The notes below the pieces were generated by a model that worked only from the letters and a program-made list of their open reading frames with translations, searched no databases and had not been told where the DNA came from. From Rhynchospora pubera (lineage: Eukaryota; Streptophyta; Magnoliopsida; Poales; Cyperaceae), in NCBI GenBank assembly GCA_028095005.1, contig CM051460.1, positions 285,488,238 through 285,552,237 of the forward strand: a DNA stretch of 64,000 bases. Reading direction: 5' to 3'. Numbering within the stretch: position 1 is the stretch's first letter; every line of letters starts with the position of its first letter. Both the position numbers and the translations under genes were made by a program. Shown here piece after piece: positions 23,901 to 34,400 of this stretch.

Positions 23901-26900
23901 TTACCAAACACAAATTTTGGAAGGAAAGAGGATTTCAGATCAACTCTAATCAAACAGAGCCATTTTGTAACCTTTGTTATCGGGGATCTGGAAAGAGGTA
24001 AGGCTTCAACTGTTGATTCCTTTTAATTGTTTATTGACTCCAATTACTCGGGAAGCTAACTATCTAGCCACCAGAACATGTACTTACGTTATTGTTAAGT
24101 AGTAATTACATGTGCATAGAAGTATAGAACTGAATTTAACGGCAGAAGAGACATGGATATGTCCTGTAAGTGTTACACTAATATTGATCCCTTTAAAGAA
24201 GTTTCTCCCCAGAGATTTTGACTGATTCGAAATTCGAAAAGAAGAAAGACTAAAAAACATTGTAGCTCCAATAGATTCACTATCAATCCAGTTGACCAAA
24301 TGTGAAAAACGAACAACCAAAAATATCAGCACTTACCAGTCACATGGTCATTGCATGTAAAGTTAAAATTAGGAGTGTCCAAATGGTCAAAGCATACAAT
24401 AGACTACAACTACAATTGGTCCAAGCCTGACAATGTAAAGCCCAACTGATCCTTTATCCGAACCTAAACTGACCTCAGCCAAAATCTGAGTGAACTATAA
24501 TAATCTGATGTGATAGAAAGAATAAATGTCTGCTAATATTCCAAACAAATTTTCATTTTGAATTACCAACAACCGGAAGTCCCGAACTGAACAGAATCTT
24601 AAATATGACTGGAATCAACAACCCGGTTAAATCCCAAGCACATGTGCAAATTGCAGCTCTTTCTGCCACTAACAAAGACGTATCAAATTTGTTCTCTTTT
24701 CAATAATTAATAGTAAATATTTGGGGAGGAGACAAGTATACCAAGCTTATGTGACCAAACTCAAAGTAAAATGACTCAACAGATAGATAACTGAACCCAA
24801 TAAAACCTAACCAAAAAAAATGAACCGAACCATTTAGAGAACTTGATAAATCAATCAAGCATGATAATCTGCAACTAAATTATTTCCACCAGTACAATTT
24901 TTGTATAGGTCATGGAAAAAATCAAAGAATGCTGTGACTCACATTTCTGGCTTGGTGATCCCCTTTTTGGCTCGCATATAGTCGCGTGATGATTTAACAG
25001 CTAAGAGGATACTCTCAGTTCCTCCAGATGTCATGTTGCCACAAACCTGGCCACCTGAAGCCTTTTCTTTGCTCCCTAGAAGTGCAGCTGTCATGGCAAC
25101 CACCTCAGCCTCGAACTTTGCAACACTTTTGAACACATCTTGGTGTAATGGGTTAGTATGTGAAAACCTAAGGAAAAGAAGAAACAAGAAAAAAAAATAT
25201 AATTTAGGTCTGAAAGGAATTAATGGTGAAAGCCACTTGAATTTTACTTTTTTCACTAGTGAACAGCGAAACTGATAAATTTGAAAACTTCAATTAATCC
25301 AATACTCCTTCCGACAAACTTCATCATTGAATGTTTCATTAATTTAAGCAACAAGCATCTATAATTTGAGTATTTTGGGGTGTCAAGTCTTCTTGATGAT
25401 TAAACTGTTCCAAGTGACTATAACCCTAGAAAGAGATTAACAACGAATTTTCAAAGAAATGTAAGTCTGCGTTACATTGAATAAGCTTTGTTTATCAGAT
25501 CAAAATGGCCTTCATACTCATTTCCAGCAATGTACCTACAACAATATAGCACAAATAATAAACATGGAGTAATATAAGATTGATATGAAAACATGTTTTT
25601 GGTAATTCGTAATAATAGGAGGCTTGAACTTGTTGGTTTGTACTTTGATTTTTTCTGAATCATGTGTGCTGGTACAGTCGGGTTGTAACACTCGATTTGT
25701 CTAATAATGTGCTTCAAGGTTTCATTTGTTCTCTCAGGTGTGCTGGTTTAGGTGTGGGGCATTATTAGATTGATTTTCAATTTCTTAATCAGCTGTTTGC
25801 TCTTCACATTATCATATAAGTTTGAGGTTCTTTTTAATTTTTTTCTAAATAGAGAAATAGGTGATAGAATTCTACAACTTGTAAAAATGACAGTAAGCTC
25901 CTGATAAATGAGCTGTATTGTAATATATTGCTTATAAGTTATAAGTATAATGTTTTCAGCAAAGGTCCCTTACTCAATTTCGCCCAACACAAAAAAAATC
26001 CATAAAAATACCTAGTACAGATGCATGTGGTCTAGTAGCTCAGGTGGTAAGAGCACTTGGCTCTCTTCTAAGAGGTCCAGGGTTCAAGCCCGCATGCTTG
26101 CGATAGGCTTGGCGAGCCAGCGTAAAAACTCAGCCATATATACAAGAAATGACCAGGGTCGGGGTGTCATTTCTAGCCTACCCCAACTTGTTTGGGATAA
26201 AAGGCTTAGACTTTAAAAATACCTAGTACAGATCATAATAGTGCAAGAAGTGGGATACATACACTGTACCAGAGCATTTTCCTTGCCAAGTTACATCTTT
26301 AGCCTTGGCATCTTCAAGTTCTCTTAGCACCCCTTCATTTAGACCCAAATCTGGCAATTCAGCTCTCCATCCTTCTCTCTTAGATGAACCCGACAGCATT
26401 TGATCCACAACCTAGGTATCAAAATGGAGAAAGTTTAAAACATAACATACTGTTCGTTTCAAATATGAAGTCTGTGTGTATAGTAATTTGAGTCATGAAA
26501 TCCAGGGTCCCTAGGATGTCCTAGGACCAAACCAGACAATGCAGATAGTTTAAGGCGGCACTTACAGAAGACATGTAACTACTGGGATGTATAGGGCATT
26601 GATCAAAGTCAAATTGTTAGAATAAGCATGCAAGGTCTATTCACTGTACTAAAGGTATTCCAGTGAATAAAAAATACAGGAATCATCACTAACCTTCTTC
26701 TTCTCATTCTCAATGTAACTCCTCACACCAGGAACCAACCTGCTCCAAAAAGTACAGAAATTGTGAAAACAAAAATAAGTTGTAACCTGTATCCTTGATC
26801 GTCCCGTTTAATTGTTTTTGAAAAAATGTTTTACCAATAGACAATTACACTCCACCAGAAGAACTGTGGCCAATTATAGGTATACAGTGGGTCCCCCATC

Positions 26901-27833
26901 AAACACTATTGAAAGTAACATTTACAAGCTACTGACTAGAAAACACTGGAAAAAGTACCCCCATCCTTTTCCTCCCTTCCACCTCTTGCCAAGAAGATTA
27001 AATTCAATTCAATTCAATAAAAAAAAACTCAACCATTTAAAAAAAAAAAAAAAATCCAAAATCACCCCTCTCATAATACAAGGAAAAAAAAAAATACTAA
27101 TCACACAAGTGCTCTGAAAAATGGGAGTGTATGTGGGGTATAAGAAATGCTTAAAAGTTGGGTTTCCTGCATTATTAGGGTAAAGACAGGACATTTTACA
27201 ATTCTTGGAGGGTCTATAAGAAATTGCCCTATCTAAATAGATAATGCATTAAATGAACTTCCTGTAATCCTGTGAAGTTATTCAATGCGCTTGATTTAGT
27301 CAAACTTTTTCAATCATCAAAGAATTTAAAGTATTCCCCCACTTTGTTGAATTGAACTTTTTGTCGCCTGTACGCTTTTCATTAAAAAAATTGAACTTTT
27401 TGTCAAAAAAAGGAGAGCCTTTCTAAACACTCGCTACAACAAAAATTAATGCTTACTTGCAATTAAAAAAGTAGCAAAAAGATTAAGTCCAAGCTAAAAC
27501 AAAAGAAACAAGTATTCCCTCCAAAATGGCAAGAGAGAGTGTCTAAGTAGCAATTTCACCAAATAAAAAAAGCGATGCAAACTATAATTTGCTCCAACAA
27601 ATAAAAAATTAATCGAGAACTGAGTCCTACTTGACGGATGCCATGCCAAATTCGATGATTGAGTTCTTCACGCCTTTCTCATGAATCAACGACAATACGG
27701 AATGGACCAAGCGAGCGCAGAAAAGCGCGAAAAGAGGAGCAAGAACTAGCGCGAGAGGCTCGTATTGCGAGAGGAAATCGTTCGCTTTAGACCTGAGGTC
27801 GAGAAATTGATCCATGAAATCGATTTTCGCCAT
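20999..27833 (-). CDS. DPL1: Sphingosine-1-phosphate lyase, 3' end apparently lost
   Basis: PLP-dependent ER-membrane enzyme that cleaves phosphorylated sphingoid bases. Exons in gene order: 27833-27631, 26739-26694, 26411-26263, 25535-25476, 25167-24943, 23576-23435, 23318-23268, 22687-22596, 22252-22126, 21921-21906, 21800-21693, 21298-21244, 21145-20999. All phases match, giving 473 codons. A membrane segment lies at residues 24-50. CGNMTSGGTES near 194 and DVHKYG with the PLP lysine at K345 are intact, as is TEWSGGLYISPTIAGSR. The exon of 21906-21921 is only 16 nt. Arabidopsis DPL1 is about 544 aa; the last 70 or so residues are not found in intact form. Without a further exon, reading through the last donor gives Arg-Tyr-stop. 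It may be a recent pseudogene or encode a truncated protein. Confidence 0.85.
26023..26214 (+). mobile_element. tRNA-derived SINE in intron 3 of S1P lyase
   Basis: The head shows a Pol III A box (tagctcaggtggtaagagc) and B box (ggttcaagccc) of tRNA origin. The 3' part (ccccaacttgtttgggataa) matches the tail of the Au-type SINEs known across angiosperms. It is flanked by a perfect 19-base target duplication, aaaaatacctagtacagat, at 26004-26022 and 26215-26233. It is antisense to the host gene. The tRNA-like part continues into a SINE body, so it is not a functional tRNA gene. Confidence 0.88.
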
Positions 27834-29180
27834 TGCTGAGATGGAAGCTTGGAAGAGAAGGGAAACAAAGCAGAGAAGCGACAAAACAGAGAGTTTTATA
27901 GGTAGCAGTTATCTGTGTGGAATCAATTTTATTTTTTCTGAGATACGAGGTGTTACCTTTTGTGTAACGAATCGTTGAATCATTTAATTTGACTTGGTAC
28001 ATGAAAGGTTTGATAACATTGATACGTATTATCATGGTTCTATGTCAGAGGAGCCGGCAAAAAGACGAAATTTAAGCTCAATAAAAAATTATAATCAATT
28101 AGAGTATCATATCGTGGTGAACTTTCTCCAGTCCATTTGAAAAATAGAGATAAAAGGGATGATAGATTGATTGATAGTGATGTATTTTTTTGAAGAAGTG
28201 GTGTGTTAGAAAAGCAGAAAAATAAAAGGAGGCAGATAAGCGGAGAATGCTAAAAAGTCAAAATAAGAAAATCAAAATGTCTTCAGCTGTATTTTGGCAT
28301 GCATAACAAATTTAAGAAAGGTTCCGGGTCAAGTTTGGGAGGCAATTGTTAAACAATCAAGTGGGACATTCATTTGTACGGATGGCATTATCAATTATTT
28401 TATAAAATTTCATTATTTCTAAAATTTATAATATTTTTAATTATTTTAATAAAGAAGAAAAACACTAGAATTAATTTATATATTTAGGACATGTACGATC
28501 AACTTATTTTTATGACTTTTGCAATGCTCGCTTGCATTTCTTCATGTTTATATTAAGTGTTGAGTGAATAAAGTTTCATTTTTTTTACAACTACCGTACT
28601 CTGCGATTAGTTTTAAGTATATACATGAAAATCATTAAATTTTCTTATAAATCTCGTTATTGACAATCTTGTAACAATCTTATCTGAGTTATCTCTAATT
28701 ACTATTTTGTTCTACTCTCAGCCAAAGGAATAAGGAAAGGACTGAAAAAAAAATTTCCAATGGAGAGCATCTTCTCAACAATAAAGAGACGTAAAAGGAT
28801 GCCTTTTGCTTAAGCTTGCGACTTTGCTACGCCTTTTGCTTGTAAGCATAGGATTCACACTATTCATGGATGACATCGCTTGTCAAACTATGAAAGACGC
28901 TGCATGTCTTGTTCACATTTATTTTGGTACGCCCCTGCTTTCATTTTTTTATGACCGGAAAAGACGTTATGTTCAATAAATGGAGCGTTTAGATTTCTTA
29001 ATATTAATTAATGGGATATTACGTGGAAAATTAAAATTTCAACCTGACTTGAATTTTGATCAATTACTTACGACTGTCCATAATTTTTAAATAACGATCT
29101 AGATTCCGGTACTTCATAATTTATCTAATTTTATTATATTATTGTACTCTTCATCCCATTCCCATACTAGTATTCTCCAA
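27834..29180. other. S1P lyase 5' flank and intergenic DNA
   Basis: Includes the promoter and 5' leader of the minus-strand lyase gene, without a motif I would defend. No other gene or element is recognised. Confidence 0.5.
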
Positions 29181-29840
29181 TCGTACGTGTCGTTTCATGT
29201 CGTGTCAAACACGATCGTGTTAGAGTCTCGTGTCGTGTCGTGTTTACACGAACTACTTTTTTAATCGTGTCGTGTCGTGCTTAGTGGTGAGAAGAGACAA
29301 CACGACACGATCGTGTCTTAGTTGTGAGAAGAGACAACACGACAGGCATTCTGACACGACACGACTGACACGATCGTGTCGTGTCGTGTTGACACGTCGT
29401 GTTAGTCGTGTCAAATTGTGTCATATTATTTTATTATTTTTTAAATTAAAAAATTATTAAAAAAATTGAAAGCAAGAGAAAAATTACTAAACATAATTTA
29501 TTATTTGATTAACTTTAAACTTTTTACTAATATTTTTATAAAAAATAATAATTAGATTAGAATACTGTTATGATTTAAATGATGGTAAATAATATGATAT
29601 AATATTATAAATTGAAATTAAATTATTATTTTTTCTTAAATATTCAACATTAACAGTTAAATTTCTGTTGAGGTGTCGTGTTAATTCGTGTTCGTGTCGT
29701 GTTGCGTGTTGTGTTGAATCGTGTCAAATTTTCTATCCTAACACGACACGATAACACGATCGTGTCGTGTGCCAATTTTGTATTCCTGTCAACACGCACA
29801 TCGTGTCGTGCTAACACGATCGTGTCGTATTATTTTGGAA
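29180..29840. mobile_element. TCGTG-rich palindromic element (hAT-like MITE family)
   Basis: Dense in cgtgtcgtgtcgtg and its complement, with repeated acacgatcgtgt palindromes at 29205-29420 and again at 29670-29830, around an AT-rich core. The word tgtattcctgtcaacacg near the right end resembles hAT-type ends (TAGG-CCTGTCAA). I could not fix exact ends or a target duplication. The short frame at 29230-29460 is produced by the repeats and is not a gene. Confidence 0.45.
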
Positions 29841-31000
29841 AACACTAGCCATACATACAACATTTAACTGTGAATTTTTTAAAAAAAAATCATTTAACGG
29901 TGATTGATTTTTTTTTTATCACAGAAATTTTTTTTCCCTTTAAAGACCGGTTAAGGAAATGCCAACGGCAATTTATTGGACAAAAGTCGTACAAAAATAT
30001 TGCAATAAGCAGAATAAGTTACAAAGTCACATAAATGTTTGATAAAAAGAAAGACGTACGATCTATCGAGGAAAAATTACATAAAAAAATTAAAATTTTG
30101 CACACTACTGTGTTAGTTGAATGGCTCGCGATCATTTTCGCGATCCCCTCAAATTAATTAATACCATCTTTGTCGAAAAAGAAAAAAATTCCGTGTACTT
30201 ATTCAGACTAGCAAACATACCCACCATTGGATGGATAAACAAAAAATTTTAAAAATATTTATACTTCAACAAAAATAAAAATCGGCATCTCAATAAAAAA
30301 TAATTTAATAGAAATATTTATTTCTAAATAAATAAATTATTTTTAAAAATTACAGATGAGAAAATTTTACGTATGCGATTTATTTCTAGAATAAAAAAAT
30401 TATTATTTTAAAAAAGCTTTTCATATATGTTTTGCTCTCTTTCCAAACACAAATCACAATTAATCAACACTAATTTTTTTATTATTAAAAGTAAATAGCT
30501 TGTAAGCTTATATCCTTTGCCTAATTATTTTAGTCCTTGGATAAGTGCTTTTATAAGTAAGTAGAAATAGAGATTTGATGACTTCCAATTAATTACTTTA
30601 CTTCGCAAAGTAAAGCATTGTTGTTATTTCAGCTTTGAAAATCGACAAAAAAAGTTTTAAAAGGCCAATTTCTGCTGACCGATGTGATTTTATATATTGA
30701 AATATCAAAGAAATTAATCTACAATTTCATATATTTTATTAAAAGGTGCTTACATCCAAAATTATTATCTTTTAAAAATATAAAAATAATATAAATAATT
30801 TAAAAATATATATATAAAGTAGTATCTGATAGTTATTTGAAACTACTTATTCGGTTATTCCCGATTTTGAAGCCAAAGTAAAAACGGTGCTTTATTTTGC
30901 AAAGCATCGTACCCATCCCTATAGAAACTTAATAATTATTATTAGTATTGTTGTTAGTTGTTGTTAGGGAATTGCTTTCCATCATTCTCATCATCCGCTC
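29841..31000. other. AT-rich intergenic sequence
   Basis: No gene, element end or long repeat is recognised in this stretch. Confidence 0.5.
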
Positions 31001-31010
31001 TTTATTCTCT

Positions 31011-31045
31011 CACGTGTCGGACTTAGATTCCGTCACGTGCACGTG
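31011..31045 (+). promoter_or_regulatory. Three G-boxes upstream of the modular gene
   Basis: CACGTG occurs at 31011-31016, 31034-31039 and 31040-31045, the last two back to back. G-boxes are bound by plant bZIP and bHLH factors. They lie about 400 bp upstream of the ATG at 31450 and just ahead of the pyrimidine-rich leader, a plausible promoter position. Confidence 0.55.
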
Positions 31046-31182
31046 CGTTGGTAGTTTTTCAAAATTAGTTAGTTAATTCTTTCGTATTAATTATTTCCTC
31101 TTTAGTGTTATTTTCTTTTTCTGCGATCGATTTCCTCTTTAGTGTTATTTTTCGCGGATCGGTTTCTCTTCTTCTTCTCCGC

Positions 31183-31383
31183 TGATCTAATCACTCTTCT
31201 CTTCTCAGAGCAATTCGATCAAGAACTCTGATCTCTCTTCTTTTCTCGGAGCAATTCGATCAACAACTGTGATCGCTCTTCTCTTCTCCGAGCAACTTGA
31301 TCAACAACTTTGATCGCTCTTCTCTTCTTCGAGCAAGTGGATCAACAACTGTGATCGCTCTTCTCTTCTTAGAGTAAGTTGAT
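31183..31383 (+). repeat. 41-bp tandem repeat in the 5' leader
   Basis: Nearly five copies of a 41-bp unit of the form gatcgctcttctcttctccg followed by agcaacttgatcaacaactgt. The first copy is slightly longer and the last is cut short. It is pyrimidine-rich and lies directly upstream of the ATG at 31450. Confidence 0.85.
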
Positions 31384-31449
31384 AAGGCTGCAATTGTTCT
31401 TGTGTTCTGCTATTATTCTCCGGCCATCTGAGTAGATTTTTCAATCGAT

Positions 31450-34400
31450 ATGGGTGAATTAGGTATGTAATGATGATTTGTTCATGATATTACTAATTTT
31501 TTACGAATTTGAGATTTGAAAATTTATTTTGTTTTGAAAAAATTGAAGTATTATTTCAATTTCGTCATATATTATTATGTTGTTGTATGTATGTCTTTAG
31601 AGGCAATGAATGAGGACTGAATCAGTTAATGTCGTTAGAGAACAAATAGGCTCGTCAAGTAGAACTTTTAGTGTTCTATGAAGAACTATTAAATACGATC
31701 ATTTACTGGTACGAGTAATTGTATCATTAAATAGAGTTATGTATAATTTAATTTACTATGTTGTTATGTTTTTAGTTATTGTCTGTTTGATTACTGTTGT
31801 GTTATGCCAGAAGAGAGGTTATTCATATTAGACTATTCATTGCTCATTGAAAAAGTTACATATTTTATCTAGAACTATTATTCATATTATTTTTCTTTCA
31901 ATTGTTTTCATAGATACAATTACTGTGGACATAGGCATTCTAGATGTACATGTTCTTAAGACACCTATTATGGATAGAACTGTTGAGGAGCCTAGTGGAT
32001 GTCATGAAAGTTATTACTTTTTCTTTGGTCTTTATTAATTTATTAATATTGTTTATATTGCTTTTAAATTCCTTCTTTCACTCTGGAGCTTAATATATAT
32101 TTTCTTATTTATTTTGTTTTGACAGAAGAGCACATGGATGGTACATCTGTTGCACAGTTTGGATCTACTTCAGGTTCAAATTTCAAATTTTAAGTATTTT
32201 AGAAAAAAAAAATTTACGCGTAAACTTTATTTGTGTAATTAGGACAACTACAAATACTACTTTGTAATCAATTGTGATTAACAATAACATTGACTGCTTC
32301 ATGCAAGAATGAAATTGGAACAACTATGCATATTATCTAGAAGGGTTAAATTATTCGTTAGAACAGTTAGAAATTTTAACTAGAACAGTTACATACATTT
32401 TAATTTATAATTACAATATTATTTTTCCTTTCATCTGTTTGCATAGGTATAATTGCTGTGGACACGGGCATTCTAGATGCACCTGTTGTTAAGACACTTA
32501 TTTTGGATGGAACAGTTGAGGAGTCTAGTGGAGCAATTACTTTTTCATAGATGCACCTGTTTTCATAGGTACAATTACTTATTCTTTTTATTTATTAATC
32601 TATTAATATAGTTTATATTGCTTTTTAATTCCTTCTTTCAGTCTAGAACTTAATATATATTTTCTTATTTATTTTCTTTTTGACAGAATAACACATGGAT
32701 GCTACATTTGTTTCACAGATTGGGTCTACTTCAGGTTCAAATTTCAAATATTAAGTAATTCTGAAAATAATTTTTTTAAGTGTAAACTTAATTTGTGTAA
32801 TGAGGACAACTATAAATACTAATTTGTAATCAATTGTGTTCGCAAAATCTCATTTTTGTGATGAGGCAATTTTTCTTAACAGTAATATTGATTGCTTCTT
32901 GCAAGAATAAAATTGGAACAACTATCCATATTATCTAGAATACTTACATTATTCTTTAGAACAGTTAGAAATTTTAACTAGAACTGTTATACATATTTTA
33001 CTTTATAATTACAATATTATTTTTCTTTCATCTCTTTTCACAGATAAAATTCCTGTGGACACACCCATTCTGGATGCAACTCTTCTTAAGACCAGTATTT
33101 TGGAGGGAACTATTGAGGAGCCTAGTGCATCTCATGAAAGTTATCACTTTTTCTTATTATTTATTAATTTATTCATATTATTTATATTGTTTTTTAATTT
33201 CTTCTTTCAGTCTGGAGCTTAATATATATTTTGTTATTTATTTTCTTTTTGACAGAAGAACACATGGATGCTACATCTGTTCCACAGATTGGTACTTCAG
33301 GTTCAAATTTCAAATTTTAAGTAATTTTGAAAATAATTTTTTTAAGTGTAAACTTAATTTGTGTAATGAGGACAACTACAATTACTAATTTGTAATCAAT
33401 TGTGTTGGCAAAATTTCGTTTTTGTGATGAGGTAATTTTTCTTAAGAGTAATATTGACTGCTTCTTGCAAGAATAAAATTGGAACAACTATCCATGTTAT
33501 CTAGAAGAGTTACATTATTCTTTATAACAGTTAGAAATGTTAACTAGAACTGTTATACATATTTTACTTTATAATTACAATATTATTTTTCTTTCATCTG
33601 TTTTCACAGATACAATTGCTGTGAACAGCCATTCTGGATGCACCTCTTCTGAAGACTTCTATTCTACAAGGAACTATTGAGGAGCCTAGTGCATCTCATA
33701 AAAGTTATTACTTTTTCTTATTATTTATTAATTTATTCATATTAGAAATATTTTTATTGATCAAAGTTATTACTTCTTCTTTTTATTTATATCTTTTTTT
33801 TCTTATTTTTAATAAGTGTTTCTACACTGATGATTAACATACTCTCTTATTTCTTATGTCTTACCAGGAAAATAGAAAGTAATGCTGCACACGCAAGCTC
33901 GTCTTCTGAAACACTTCAAAAGACCTCTATCTTAGCATCTCCATTGCAGCCAAGTATTAAGCCCATCGATAATGATGATTGGGAGCACATTCCCATCATA
34001 AAGTTGCTTCCTGCTAAATGCAAAAATGGTTTGTTTATCTTTTCTTTTTATTTAAAATATTTATTCAATTAATCTGATCTTTACTTATAGTAAAATATCA
34101 TAAATTTTTTTGTCATTTCAGATCTGCCAAAAGATTCTACTGTTGTTGTCAATACACATTAAAGTTGACATTTTTTATATTTTCTTTTTATGGAAATTGT
34201 TATAGTTTTAAGTTTTTGTTCTTGGTTTGATGTAATAGTTAAAAATATTAGGAAATCGCTCAATTTTAATTTTAGACTAATTACACTTAATTAATCCAAT
34301 TAAACAAAGAGCAAGAGAGGATCTAGTGCAAAAGCTCATCCGACACAAAGAGATAAGAGGTGGAATTTGTACCTCCCGCGAAATCGTATTCGCGGAGCTC

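Noticed and set aside
26029..26105. Possible tRNA gene (A and B boxes present)
   Set aside because: The tRNA-like part runs into a SINE body with flanking target duplications and does not fold as a complete tRNA.
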